Source of the DNA: Streptomyces sp. MMG1533
Lineage (GTDB): Bacteria > Actinomycetota > Actinomycetes > Streptomycetales > Streptomycetaceae
Assembly (NCBI RefSeq): GCF_001279775.1
Contig: NZ_LGDG01000218.1
Coordinates: 24,497-88,496 of the forward strand
Length of the DNA stretch: 64,000 nucleotides
Direction: 5' to 3'
Shown here: positions 8,900 to 17,919 of the stretch, one piece after another
How the letters are laid out: each line of letters starts with the position of its first letter
Numbering within the stretch: the stretch's first letter is position 1
Program-made: the position numbers and the translations under genes
Notes under the pieces: generated by a model
Told to the model about the DNA's origin: nothing
Database searches by the model: none
Seen by the model: the letters and a program-made list of their open reading frames with translations, nothing else

Positions 8900-11800
8900 T
8901 CAGGCGAGCAGTTCGACCTCAGACACCACCGCCTCGCCGTCGACGACCAGACGGTACTTCCCGTACGTACCCGGCGACCCCACCGTGAACGCACGTGTCT
9001 GCCTGTCCCACGCGAAGGACTGCGCGGAGCGTTCGTCCAGCGTCTTCCACGTGGTCCCGTCGGCCGAGCCCTGGAGCGTCCAGCCGGTCGGCGCCTTCGT
9101 GCGGTCCGCCGACGACGTCAGCGTGTACTGAACCGCCTTGACCCGCCCGGAGACCGGCAACCCCACGGCCGACGCCACGCCCGCCTCCGTCGCCGACGTG
9201 TCGTCGAACAGGGCGCCCTCGCCCTTCAGCACGTCCGCGCGCGGGGCCGGCACCTTGTCGTCCTTGGTGATCGACACGGGGGCCGCGTTCTTGCCCGTGC
9301 CCCAGGAGGAGGGCCTCGGGCCCATGTCGAAGTCCAGGACCCCGCCCTTCGCGAGCAGCGCATGGGGGAGCGAAGTGGACGTCCATGCACGGCCGTTGAC
9401 CGTCAGCCCCTGCACGAACACGTTCCTCGCGCTGTTCCGCGGCGCCCGGACCACCAGATCCTCGCCGTTCTCCAGATGGACGGTCGCCTTGGTGAACAGC
9501 GGTGAGCCGACGGCGTATTCACCACTGCCCATCACCAACGGGTAGAAGCCCAGCGCGGAGAACAGGAACCAGGCCGACTGCTCGCCGTTGTCCTCGTCGC
9601 CGTGGTACCCCTGACCGATCTCGCTGCCGGTGTAGAGCCGCGACAGCACCTCGCGCACGTTCCGCTGCGCCTTCCAGGGCTGCCCGGCCGCGTCGTACAT
9701 GTAGTTCACGTGGTGGGCGACCTGGTTGGAGTGCCCGTACATGCCCATCCGTACGTCCCGTGCCTCCGTCATCTCGTGGATGACCCCGCCGTAGGAGCCC
9801 ACGAAGTCGGGCGAGGCGGTCTCCGGGGTGGCGAAGTACTCGTCGAGCTTCTCCGCGAGGCCGCCGCGGCCGCCGTAGAGGTTGGCGAGGCCCCGGCTGT
9901 CCTGCGGGGCGGTGAAGGCGTAGCCCCAGCCGTTGGTCTCCGTGTAGTCGTAGCCCCACACGCGGGGGTCGTACGCGGAGGACTCGACGCGCCAGTCGCC
10001 CTGTGCGTCCCGGCCCTGGAAGAAGCCGGCCTTGCCGTCGAACAGGTTCACGTAGTCCTGGGCGCGGTCGAGGAAGTACTCCGACTCCTCCTGGTAGCGC
10101 CGCTCGCCGGTCTGCCGGTACAGCGCCCGGCCCATCCGTGCGATGCCGTAGTCGTTGAGGTAGCCCTCCAGGGCCCACGACAGGCCCTCGTGGGTGTCGG
10201 TGCTCGTGTAGCCGAGGAAGGGGGAGCTCGCCATGCCCTTGCGGCCCACGCCCGAGGACGGGGGCACCACCGTCGCGTTCTTGAGGGCCGCCTCGTACGC
10301 CGCCTTCGCGTCGAAGTCGACGCCCTTGACGTAGGCGTCCGCGAAGGCCACGTCCGACGAGGTGCCGGTCATCAGGTCCGCGTACCCGGGGGAGGACCAG
10401 CGCGAGGTCCAGCCGCCGTCCTTGTACTGCTGCACGAACCCGTCGACCATCTCGCCCGCCTGACCGGGCGTCAGCAGCGAGTACGCGGGCCAGGTCGTCC
10501 GATAGGTGTCCCAGAAGCCGTTGTTGACGTACACCTTGCCGTCCACGATCTTCGCTCCGGTGTGCGTCGGAGTGTCCGGACCGGGCATCGGCGAGAACGG
10601 AGAGGCGTACCGGTACTTCGAACCGACCTTCTCGAAGCCGGAGTTGGGGTACAGATAGAGCCGGTACAGGCTGGAGTACAGCGTGGTCAGCCGGTCCGGC
10701 GTGGCGCCTTCCACCTCCACCTTGCCGAGGATCCGGTCCCACTGCCGCTGGGCGCGCGAGGTGACCGTGTCGAAGGATGTGCCGTCCGGGATCTCCTGGC
10801 GCAGATTGTCCTTCGCCTGGTCGAGGCCGATCAACGACGTGGCCAGCCGCAGGGTGACCGTCCGGTCGGCACCGGCGTCGAAGCGCACGTATCCCTTGAC
10901 CCCGCCGGAGTCGCCCTCGGTCACGGGCTTGTCGAACACCCCGTACACGAAGAGCCGGGTGGCGCCGGTCGACAGCCCGGACTTCACGTCCGAGTAGCCG
11001 GTGATGACACCCGCGTCCTTGTCGAGCGTGAGCCCCGCCTGGTCGGTCACGTTGTCGAACAGCACGCTCGCGTCGTCGCCGGGGTAGGTGAAGCGGAGCG
11101 CCGCCGCGTGGTCCGTCGGGGCCATCTCCGCCTTCAGGCCGTTCTCGAAGCGCACCCCGTAGTAGTACGGCCGTGCGGTCTCGTTCTCGTGCCGGAAGGC
11201 CAGCTCGCGGGCCTCGCGGCCGGTGTCCGGGGTGCCGGAGGCGGCGGACGGCATCACCTGGAAGGTCTGCCGGTCACCCATCCAGGGACTGGGCTCGTGA
11301 CTCGCGCTGAAGGCCTGGACCGTCGGCAGGTTGTCCGCGTTGTTGGCCCGTGCGTAGTCGTACAGCCAGCTGAGCGAGGACGCGTTGGTCACCGGCGTCC
11401 AGAAGTTGAAGCCATGCGGGACGGCCGTCGCAGGGAAGTTGTTGCCCCGCGAGAAACCGCCGCTGGAATTGGTTCCGCGGGTGGTGAGCGCGTAGTCGGA
11501 GAGGTGGGCCTTCGGCTTCTCGGGCGCGACCCGCTCGATCGTCACGTCGTCCAGCCAGCCCCGGAACTTCGCCGGCCCCTCGGGGGAGTCGTACGCCACC
11601 AGGATCCGGTCGACCGTCCTCCCGGCCGCGACCGACCCGATCCGCGCGACCACGTTGTTCCACTGGTTGACGTAGAGCGCCTCGGCGGCGCCCTGCGCCC
11701 GCGGCGACAGCCCGAACCCGTGCTGGTCGGTCGCGTTGAGCTCGCTCAGGTGGGTGCCGTCGGTGAAGGCCAGGTCGACGGAGACGTTCGTGGCGTCGTA

Positions 11801-12733
11801 GTCCCGGTCGCCGTCCGCCATCGAGGGGAAGATCCGGTACGACAGGCGCGTGTCCCGGCCGACCGCCACGTCCACGTCGAAGACCTTGTTGTACGAGTAC
11901 GCCCGCCCCTCGGCCGTGTGCCGGCCCGCGTACCGCAGCGCCCGCTTGCCGCTGAAGCCCGCGCCCGCCTTCGCGGTGGGCGAGCCGCTCGGGCCGCGGT
12001 CGACCAGCGAGAGCATGTCCTCGGGGACCGGGCCGTCGGCGCCGCCCGTGGAGAACTGGACGTCGGCGAGCTGCAGCACGCCCGAGGCGCCGTTGTTCGC
12101 GGTGATGTCCAACCGGAAGTGCCGGTACTCGGCGACCGGCTGAGCGATGTCGTACGCCCTCGTCTGCAGCCGCTCGGCGAAGGACTCGCCGGAGCGGGTG
12201 TCGAGGGTCTTCCAGTCCTTGCCGTCGGTGGAACCCTGGAGCGTCCAGTCCTTCGGATCGCGCTCGGCGACGTCGTTCGCGGACGTGAGCGCGTACGTCA
12301 CCACCTTCACCGGCTTGTCCAGGTCGAACTCGGCCCAGCCGGTCGTCTCGAAGGCCAGCCATTTGGTGCCCGGCTCGCCGTCGACGAGGTTCTCCTTGAC
12401 CTCGCCGCCGCCCGTGTTCTCGGCGCTCGCCCGTACGTCCGTGACGTGGTCGGTGACATTGCCGGGAATGCCGGTGCTGTAGCCGCCGTCGACGCCCGAG
12501 GCCCGCTTGCCGCCGTCCGGCGCGGTGTCGACGGTGTTGAGCCAGTCGGGTGCCGGGTCGCCCGCCTCGAAGGAGGAGGCGAACGACCGGTCGGCCGCGG
12601 CGGGTGCGGCCGGCAGGGCGACCGCCGAGCCCCGCGAGCCCACCGCCATGACGAAGGCTGCCGCCACGACCACGACCGCCGAACCCCGCCCGCCCGCCGA
12701 ACCTCGTCTGTGCCGAACCCTGTGCTGCCGCAT
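8900..12733 (-). CDS. Secreted GH92 alpha-mannosidase with discoidin-like domains
   Basis: A 1277-residue secreted exo-alpha-mannosidase, long for GH92 because of added binding domains. After a Sec signal peptide (hydrophobic run to about residue 46) comes an F5/8 type C (discoidin-like) domain at about 60-225. A beta-sandwich linker, the GH92 N-domain and the catalytic region with SHEPSPWMGD (near 478), NNGFWDTYRTTWPAYS and GDEDNGEQSAWFLFSALGF (near 1043) follow. A second discoidin-like module ends the protein. Both end modules carry the same W-x-LQGS-x-DG-x-x-WK-x-LD motif. GH92 enzymes are calcium-dependent and act on alpha-mannosides of yeast mannan or N-glycans. The start lies directly downstream of a perfect 12-bp LacI-type palindrome. 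Confidence 0.93.
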   Translation of the reverse strand: MRQHRVRHRRGSAGGRGSAVVVVAAAFVMAVGSRGSAVALPAAPAAADRSFASSFEAGDPAPDWLNTVDTAPDGGKRASGVDGGYSTGIPGNVTDHVTDVRASAENTGGGEVKENLVDGEPGTKWLAFETTGWAEFDLDKPVKVVTYALTSANDVAERDPKDWTLQGSTDGKDWKTLDTRSGESFAERLQTRAYDIAQPVAEYRHFRLDITANNGASGVLQLADVQFSTGGADGPVPEDMLSLVDRGPSGSPTAKAGAGFSGKRALRYAGRHTAEGRAYSYNKVFDVDVAVGRDTRLSYRIFPSMADGDRDYDATNVSVDLAFTDGTHLSELNATDQHGFGLSPRAQGAAEALYVNQWNNVVARIGSVAAGRTVDRILVAYDSPEGPAKFRGWLDDVTIERVAPEKPKAHLSDYALTTRGTNSSGGFSRGNNFPATAVPHGFNFWTPVTNASSLSWLYDYARANNADNLPTVQAFSASHEPSPWMGDRQTFQVMPSAASGTPDTGREARELAFRHENETARPYYYGVRFENGLKAEMAPTDHAAALRFTYPGDDASVLFDNVTDQAGLTLDKDAGVITGYSDVKSGLSTGATRLFVYGVFDKPVTEGDSGGVKGYVRFDAGADRTVTLRLATSLIGLDQAKDNLRQEIPDGTSFDTVTSRAQRQWDRILGKVEVEGATPDRLTTLYSSLYRLYLYPNSGFEKVGSKYRYASPFSPMPGPDTPTHTGAKIVDGKVYVNNGFWDTYRTTWPAYSLLTPGQAGEMVDGFVQQYKDGGWTSRWSSPGYADLMTGTSSDVAFADAYVKGVDFDAKAAYEAALKNATVVPPSSGVGRKGMASSPFLGYTSTDTHEGLSWALEGYLNDYGIARMGRALYRQTGERRYQEESEYFLDRAQDYVNLFDGKAGFFQGRDAQGDWRVESSAYDPRVWGYDYTETNGWGYAFTAPQDSRGLANLYGGRGGLAEKLDEYFATPETASPDFVGSYGGVIHEMTEARDVRMGMYGHSNQVAHHVNYMYDAAGQPWKAQRNVREVLSRLYTGSEIGQGYHGDEDNGEQSAWFLFSALGFYPLVMGSGEYAVGSPLFTKATVHLENGEDLVVRAPRNSARNVFVQGLTVNGRAWTSTSLPHALLAKGGVLDFDMGPRPSSWGTGKNAAPVSITKDDKVPAPRADVLKGEGALFDDTSATEAGVASAVGLPVSGRVKAVQYTLTSSADRTKAPTGWTLQGSADGTTWKTLDERSAQSFAWDRQTRAFTVGSPGTYGKYRLVVDGEAVVSEVELLA

Positions 12734-12762
12734 ACGCGAGCACTCTCCCTGCGCGTGGTGTG

Positions 12763-12774
12763 GACAACGTTGTC
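12763..12774. promoter_or_regulatory. LacI-family-like operator upstream of GH92
   Basis: GACAACGTTGTC is a perfect 12-bp palindrome with the central CG of LacI/GalR operators, about 30 bases upstream of the GH92 start codon. Its arms differ from the operator shared by the other two sugar operons, so a different LacI-family protein, encoded outside the window, is likely. Confidence 0.5.
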
Positions 12775-12963
12775 AACTTCTGTGCGCAAGGATCAGTTGT
12801 GGCTCAAGTGGACAGTGATGTCAAGGACGTTGGCTGTGGCATACGGGCTCTATGTCAGGGATTTTTCCGGCAAGAGGCACACAGGCCACTCATATTTCCG
12901 GGAGGTCTCAACTCGGAAACTCCCTCGGCCAACCTTGCATTCGATCTTGCTCCATTGACGTGA

Positions 12964-12979
12964 AGTGGACTATACCTGT
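12964..12979 (+). promoter_or_regulatory. DasR-type (dre-like) operator upstream of ngcE
   Basis: AGTGGACTATACCTGT agrees with the dre consensus A(C/G)TGGTCTAGACCA(C/G)T at 13 of 16 positions. DasR is the GntR-family repressor that senses glucosamine-6-phosphate and controls chitin and N-acetylglucosamine genes in Streptomyces. The site overlaps the -10 box TATACC, a sensible place for a repressor of an aminosugar transporter. Confidence 0.6.
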
Positions 12980-13092
12980 CGGCGATTCACCGATCCGCAC
13001 GTCATGATCCGCACGACCCTGCTTGACCTGACCGCGGTGCCGGGGAGGATCCGGTTCACCGCCTGAGTCCTGGAGAAGGCGAGGACTTGAGC

Positions 13093-14547
13093 ATGGGATC
13101 CACTTCCGCCGAGAACAACGGCACCGGTGGCGTAGGCCGCCGCGATCTGATCAAGCGGGCCGCCGCGCTGGGCCTGATCTCCGTCCCCACGATGAGCTTC
13201 CTTTCCGCGTGCGCCAGCAGTGGCGGTGACGACAACGGGGACAAGGCCAAGGCCGGCAAGAAGACCGCCAAGAACCCGCTGGGCGTGAACGAGACCGCGG
13301 GGATGGAATTCGTCCTGTTCGACGGCGGCTTCGGCAAGGAGTACGCCGAGGACGCCGTGAAGATCTACGAGAAGAACTTCCCCAAGGCCAAGGTGAAGTT
13401 CTCCGCCACCCAGAAGATCCAGTCCACGCTCCAGCCCCGCTTCAACCAGGGCACCCCGCCGGACCTCATCGACAACTCCGGCGCCGAGCAGATGGACATG
13501 GGTGTCCTGGCCGGCAAGAACCAGCTCGCCGACCTCACCGCGCTCCTCGACGCCCCGTCCTACGACGACCCCGACAAGAAGGTCCGCGACACGCTGCGCC
13601 CCGGCATCGTGGAGATGGGCCAGCTCGACGGCGACCCGGTCTGGATCATGTACTACGCCTACACGGTGTACGGCGTCTGGTACTCGCAGAAGGCCCTGGA
13701 CTCCCTCGACGCCACTTATCCCGAGACCTGGGACGAGATGCTCGCGGTCTGCGCGAAGGCCAAGAAGAAGGGCATCGCGGGCTGGACGTACGCGGGCAAG
13801 TACCCGTACTACCTCCCCTTCTCGCTCTACCCGATGATCGGCAAGGTGGGCGGCGTCGAGGTCCTCGACGCGATCGACAACCTGGAGCCGAACGCCTGGA
13901 AGCACCCGGCGGTCAAGGCGTGTTTCGACGCCTACTACGAGCTCTACCAGAAGGGCTACATCCTCAAGGGCACGCCCGGTCTGGACCACATCCAGTCGCA
14001 GACCGCGTGGGCCAAGGGCAAGGCGCTGTTCATCCCGAACGGCTCCTGGGTGGAGAACGAGTCGGCCAACGTCATCCCGGCCGACTTCAACCTCGCCGTC
14101 TCCGCGCCCACCGGCATCGACTCCTCCGACAAGATGCCCTTCGGCACCATCTGGGCCTCCGGCGGTGAGCCGTTCATCGTCCCGGCCAAGGCGAAGAACG
14201 GCGCGGGCGGCATGGAGCAGTTGCGCATCATGCTCAGCGAGGCGTCCTCGAAGAACTTCACCAGCAAGGTCAAGTCGCTGACCGCGTACAACGGCGGCAC
14301 CGACGGCATCACCCTCACCCCCGGTCTCAAGTCCGGTGTCGCGGCGCTGGAAAAGGCCGGCGACAACGTGGTGAATCCGCGGCTGCAGGACTGGTACGTG
14401 CAGTTGCAGAAGGAGAAGATCGGGGTGTCCGGCCTCGGCGAGATGATGGCCGGCCGGCTTACTCCCGCCGAGGCCATCAAGAAGATCCAGGACTACGCGG
14501 ACGAGACCGCCAAGGACAGCTCGATCAAGCACTACAAGCACCAGTAG
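13093..14547 (+). CDS. ngcE: NgcE: N-acetylglucosamine/chitobiose-binding lipoprotein
   Basis: Substrate-binding lipoprotein of the NgcEFG importer, 484 residues. It has a twin-arginine (RR at 16-17) and the lipobox LSAC with C40, so it is likely Tat-exported and lipid-anchored. The N-terminus (MGSTSAENNG) and overall sequence agree with what I recall of Streptomyces NgcE. In S. olivaceoviridis this system takes up GlcNAc and N,N'-diacetylchitobiose, and the S. coelicolor protein binds chitobiose. The ATG at 13093 is preferred to a TTG six bases upstream because it stands eight bases after GAGGA. Sixteen bases separate it from ngcF. Confidence 0.93.
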   Translation: MGSTSAENNGTGGVGRRDLIKRAAALGLISVPTMSFLSACASSGGDDNGDKAKAGKKTAKNPLGVNETAGMEFVLFDGGFGKEYAEDAVKIYEKNFPKAKVKFSATQKIQSTLQPRFNQGTPPDLIDNSGAEQMDMGVLAGKNQLADLTALLDAPSYDDPDKKVRDTLRPGIVEMGQLDGDPVWIMYYAYTVYGVWYSQKALDSLDATYPETWDEMLAVCAKAKKKGIAGWTYAGKYPYYLPFSLYPMIGKVGGVEVLDAIDNLEPNAWKHPAVKACFDAYYELYQKGYILKGTPGLDHIQSQTAWAKGKALFIPNGSWVENESANVIPADFNLAVSAPTGIDSSDKMPFGTIWASGGEPFIVPAKAKNGAGGMEQLRIMLSEASSKNFTSKVKSLTAYNGGTDGITLTPGLKSGVAALEKAGDNVVNPRLQDWYVQLQKEKIGVSGLGEMMAGRLTPAEAIKKIQDYADETAKDSSIKHYKHQ

Positions 14548-14563
14548 ACGGACCGGAGAAGCG

Positions 14564-15490
14564 ATGCAGCACGGCAAGTACCGGTTCATCGTGGGGTTTT
14601 TGGCGCTGCCCCTCGGACTGTACGCGCTATTCGTGATCTGGCCGTTCATCCAGTCCATCTACTACTCGTTCACGGACTGGACCGGCCTGAGCCCTGAATT
14701 CAAGATGGTCGGCCTGGACAATTACCGGAGGATGCTGGACGACGAGATCTTCTGGAAGTCCTTGCAGCACAGCTTGATGTTCGCGGTCGTGCTGCCGCTG
14801 GTGACCATCAGTCTGGCGCTGTTCTTCGCCTTCATGATCAATGTCGGCGGACGGCGAAGGAAGGGCGGCCCGGTGATCTCCGGCGTCCGGGGCTCTTCCT
14901 TCTACAAGATCGTCTACTTCTTCCCGCAGGTGCTCTCGATCGCCATCGTGGCCCTGCTGTTCGCCTTCGCGTACAACCCGGACAGCGGCGCCATCAACTC
15001 GCTGTTGCGCGGGATCGGGCTCGACAGCGTCCAGCCCCTGTGGCTGGGCGACCCGAGTCTGGCCCTGTGGTGCGTGATGGCCGTGCTGGTGTGGTCCACG
15101 GTCGGCTTCTTCGTGGTCCTCTTCTCCGCCGGGATGGCCTCCATCCCGGCGGACCTGTACGAGGCGGCGCTGCTCGACGGGGCGGGCCGGGCCACCACCT
15201 TCTTCCGGATCACCCTGCCGCTGTTGTGGGACACCGTGCAGTCCGGCTGGGTCTACATGGGCATCCTCGCCCTGGGTGCCGAGGCGTTCGCGGTCGTACA
15301 GATCATGACGACCGGGCCGGGCGGTCCCGACTACTCGACCACCGTCATGGTCCTGTACGTGTACCAGAAGGCGTTCCGCGACGGGCAGGCCGCCTATGCC
15401 ACCACCATCGGCGTCGCCCTCCTCGTCGTCACGCTGGCCTTCGCCGCCCTCGTGATGCGGCTGGGCCGGCGCGAGCGGCTGGAGTACTGA
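14564..15490 (+). CDS. ngcF: NgcF: aminosugar ABC transporter permease
   Basis: First permease of the GlcNAc/chitobiose importer, 308 residues with six predicted membrane segments. The EAA loop reads EAALLDGAGRATTF followed by ITLPLLW near residue 205. A charged cytoplasmic insertion (GGRRRKGGPV) occurs near residue 97. It has a good GGAGAAG ribosome binding site. It should form a heterodimer with NgcG and use the shared ATPase MsiK, as no ATPase gene is adjacent. Confidence 0.93.
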   Translation: MQHGKYRFIVGFLALPLGLYALFVIWPFIQSIYYSFTDWTGLSPEFKMVGLDNYRRMLDDEIFWKSLQHSLMFAVVLPLVTISLALFFAFMINVGGRRRKGGPVISGVRGSSFYKIVYFFPQVLSIAIVALLFAFAYNPDSGAINSLLRGIGLDSVQPLWLGDPSLALWCVMAVLVWSTVGFFVVLFSAGMASIPADLYEAALLDGAGRATTFFRITLPLLWDTVQSGWVYMGILALGAEAFAVVQIMTTGPGGPDYSTTVMVLYVYQKAFRDGQAAYATTIGVALLVVTLAFAALVMRLGRRERLEY

Positions 15491-15493
15491 TCA

Positions 15494-16414
15494 ATGAAGA
15501 CGACCGAGACCCCCGCCCCCGTACCGGCCGAGTCCGGTGTGCCCGTCGCCAAGGTCGACGTCCCGGCCGGCCCGCCCCGGAAGGAGAGGGAGGGCACCAC
15601 CCTCAACGTCTTCTCGCACGGGATCCTGGTCATCTGGGCGATCCTGGTCGTAATGCCGCTGCTGTGGGCGGTGATGACGTCCTTCAAGAGCGACAGCGCC
15701 ATTTTCGGCTCGCCCTGGTCGCTGCCGGACAAGCTGCACTTCGACAACTGGTCGCGGGCCTGGACCGAGGCCAACATGAGCGACTACTTCCTCAACACCA
15801 TCCTGGTGGTGGGGGGTTCGCTCATCGGCACCCTGGTGCTCGGCTCCATGGCGGCCTATGTGCTGGCCCGCTTCGACTTCCCGGGCAACCGGTTCATCTA
15901 CTTCTTGTTCATCGGAGGCATGAGCTTCCCGATCATGCTCGCGCTGGTCCCGCTGTTCTACGTCGTGAACAACATGGGCCTGCTGAACACGATCCACGGG
16001 CTGATCCTGGTCTACATCGCCTACTCGCTGCCCTTCACGGTGTTCTTCCTCACCGCGTTCTTCCGCACCCTGCCGAGCTCGGTGGCGGAGGCGGCCTTCG
16101 TGGACGGGGCCTCGCACTCCCGGACCTTCTTCCAGATCATGCTGCCGATGGCCAAGCCCGGCCTGATCAGTGTGGGGATCTTCAACTTCCTCGGGCAGTG
16201 GAACCAGTACATGCTGCCCACGGTGCTGAACACCGACCCGGACAAGCGCGTCCTGACCCAGGGCCTGGTGCAGCTGGCCGTCAGCCAGGGGTACAAGGGC
16301 GACTGGTCGGGACTGTTCGCGGGCCTGGTGATGGCCATGCTGCCGGTGCTCGCGGCGTACATCGTCTTCCAGCGTCAGGTGGTGCAGGGACTGACCGCAG
16401 GGGCGCTGAAGTAG
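15494..16414 (+). CDS. ngcG: NgcG: aminosugar ABC transporter permease
   Basis: Second permease of the importer, 306 residues, starting three bases after ngcF stops. A soluble N-terminal arm of about 40 residues (MKTTETPAPVPAESG) precedes six predicted membrane segments. The EAA loop is EAAFVDGASHSRTF followed by IMLPMAKPG near residue 205. It is the last gene of the operon, and a strong hairpin terminator begins 17 bases after its stop. Confidence 0.93.
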   Translation: MKTTETPAPVPAESGVPVAKVDVPAGPPRKEREGTTLNVFSHGILVIWAILVVMPLLWAVMTSFKSDSAIFGSPWSLPDKLHFDNWSRAWTEANMSDYFLNTILVVGGSLIGTLVLGSMAAYVLARFDFPGNRFIYFLFIGGMSFPIMLALVPLFYVVNNMGLLNTIHGLILVYIAYSLPFTVFFLTAFFRTLPSSVAEAAFVDGASHSRTFFQIMLPMAKPGLISVGIFNFLGQWNQYMLPTVLNTDPDKRVLTQGLVQLAVSQGYKGDWSGLFAGLVMAMLPVLAAYIVFQRQVVQGLTAGALK

Positions 16415-16431
16415 CGGCCCCTTTGCCCGTA

Positions 16432-16468
16432 CGGCCACCGCTTCCGGATCTTCCGGAAGCGGTGGCCG
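16432..16468. terminator. Hairpin terminator after ngcG
   Basis: A perfect 16-bp stem (16432-16447 with 16453-16468) and a five-base loop, followed by a T-rich stretch, lie between ngcG and rok7B7. It should end the ngc transcript and separate it from the regulator gene. Confidence 0.8.
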
Positions 16469-16495
16469 TGTTTGTGTACATGAACGCGGATGCGG

Positions 16496-16509
16496 GTCAA
16501 CCTCTTGAC
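16496..16509. promoter_or_regulatory. Inverted repeat upstream of rok7B7
   Basis: GTCAA-CCTC-TTGAC is a perfect inverted repeat about 90 bases before the rok7B7 start. It may be an autoregulatory site or part of the promoter (TTGACG at 16505). No well-spaced -10 box was found, so its function is open. Confidence 0.35.
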
Positions 16510-16598
16510 GGGAGGCGACCCGAACGGCTCAGCTTAGAGTTCACTAGTTGGACATAGACGGGGCCTCATCGAAGCGGTCCCGCGCGCAGGAGGTCGTC

Positions 16599-17798
16599 GT
16601 GGAGACTCCGGGGTCGCAGTCATCGCTGCACCGAGCCAACCTGGAGCGGGTCGTACGGGCCGTACGGCTGGCCGGGTCGCTCACGCAGGCGGAGATCGCG
16701 CGGACGACGGGCCTGTCCGCCGCGACCGTCTCCAACATCGTGCGCGAACTCAAGGAAGGCGGAACGGTCGAGGTCACGCCCACCTCGGCGGGTGGCCGGC
16801 GAGCCCGCAGCGTCTCCCTCAGCGGGGACGCCGGCATCGTCATCGGCGTCGACTTCGGGCACACGCATCTGCGCGTCGCGGTCGGGAACCTCGCCCACCA
16901 GGTACTGGCCGAGGAAGCCGAGCCGCTCGACGTGGACGCCTCCTCGACACAGGGCTTCGACCGGGCGGAGCAACTGGTCAATCGCCTGATTGCAGCAACG
17001 GGCGTCGACCGTTCCAAGATCGCCGGTGTGGGTCTCGGTGTCCCGGGTCCCATCGACCTCGAGTCCGGCACGCTCGGCTCCTCCGCCATCCTGCCGGGCT
17101 GGATCGGCACCAAGCCCGCCGAGGAGCTGCGCGGCCGCCTGGGCGTGCCCGTGCACGTGGACAACGACGCCAACCTCGGCGCCCTCGGCGAGCTGGTGTG
17201 GGGCAGCGGCCGGGGGGTGCGCGACCTGGCGTACATCAAGGTCGCCAGCGGTGTCGGCGCCGGTCTGGTGATCAACGGGAGGATCTACCGCGGCCCTGGT
17301 GGTACTGCGGGAGAAATCGGACATATTACTCTTGATGAATCCGGCCCCGTCTGCCGTTGCGGAAACCGGGGCTGCCTGGAGACCTTCGCGGCCGCGCGCT
17401 ATGTGCTGCCGCTCCTCCAGTCCAGCCACGGGACCGACCTGACGATGGAAGGCGTCGTACGGCTGGCGCGGGACGGAGACCCGGGCTGTCGTCGGGTGAT
17501 CGCCGACGTCGGCCGACATATCGGCAGTGGAGTCGCCAATCTCTGCAATCTGCTGAACCCGAGCCGAGTGGTCCTGGGCGGTGATCTCGCCGAGGCCGGT
17601 GAGCTGGTGCTCGGGCCGATCAGGGAGTCCGTCGGCCGCTATGCGATCCCCAGTGCGGCGCGCCAACTGTCCGTGCTTCCAGGGGCACTTGGAGGTCGTG
17701 CGGAGGTGCTCGGAGCACTCGCTCTCGCGCTCAGCGAGATGGGTGATTCGACCCTTTTGGACAGCACGCTGCATGCAGCCACTCCTGCCTTCACTTAG
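16599..17798 (+). CDS. rok7B7: Rok7B7: ROK-family transcriptional regulator
   Basis: ROK-family regulator, 399 residues. A winged helix-turn-helix at about residues 25-60 (LTQAEIARTTGLSAATVSN) is followed by a ROK sugar-kinase-like domain with NDAN, a glycine-rich ATPase-like fold and the zinc motif CRCGNRGCLE. Its place between ngcEFG and xylFGH is that of S. coelicolor rok7B7 (SCO6008), a pleiotropic regulator of antibiotic production, development and carbon use including the xylose operon. The GTG at 16599 was chosen because AGGAGG lies six bases upstream; a TTG at 16548 would add 17 poorly supported codons. It may control xylFGH and itself. Confidence 0.93.
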   Translation: METPGSQSSLHRANLERVVRAVRLAGSLTQAEIARTTGLSAATVSNIVRELKEGGTVEVTPTSAGGRRARSVSLSGDAGIVIGVDFGHTHLRVAVGNLAHQVLAEEAEPLDVDASSTQGFDRAEQLVNRLIAATGVDRSKIAGVGLGVPGPIDLESGTLGSSAILPGWIGTKPAEELRGRLGVPVHVDNDANLGALGELVWGSGRGVRDLAYIKVASGVGAGLVINGRIYRGPGGTAGEIGHITLDESGPVCRCGNRGCLETFAAARYVLPLLQSSHGTDLTMEGVVRLARDGDPGCRRVIADVGRHIGSGVANLCNLLNPSRVVLGGDLAEAGELVLGPIRESVGRYAIPSAARQLSVLPGALGGRAEVLGALALALSEMGDSTLLDSTLHAATPAFT

Positions 17799-17827
17799 AG
17801 AACGCAGGACGCCGTTGCCATCTCGTT

Positions 17828-17846
17828 AAGTATTTACTTCTTGACG
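17828..17846 (+). promoter_or_regulatory. Inverted repeat and TTGACG box upstream of xylF
   Basis: AAGTA-TT-TACTT (17828-17839) is a perfect inverted repeat in an unusually A+T-rich island, followed at once by TTGACG (17841-17846), a possible -35 box. The position between rok7B7 and xylF makes it a candidate Rok7B7 operator. This is inferred from position only. Confidence 0.4.
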
Positions 17847-17919
17847 TCGCACGCGTGGCCGAGTTGACTTCCAGCCACCTCGGCCGCAACGTCGCGGCCT
17901 CGTCAGGGAGGTTCCAAAA

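Larger units (their letters stand above)
12734..13092. promoter_or_regulatory. Divergent control region between GH92 and ngcE
   Basis: This 359-base gap holds the promoters of the minus-strand GH92-GH67 unit and the plus-strand ngcEFG operon. It contains the palindrome at 12763-12774 near the GH92 start, the DasR-like site at 12964-12979, and a candidate ngcE promoter TTGCTC (12947-12952) - 18 bases - TATACC (12971-12976). No open frame in it looks coding. Confidence 0.65.

Noticed and set aside
16505..16540. TTGACG and TAGAGT as a rok7B7 promoter
   Set aside because: The spacing between the boxes is 24 bases, too long for a standard sigma-70-type promoter.
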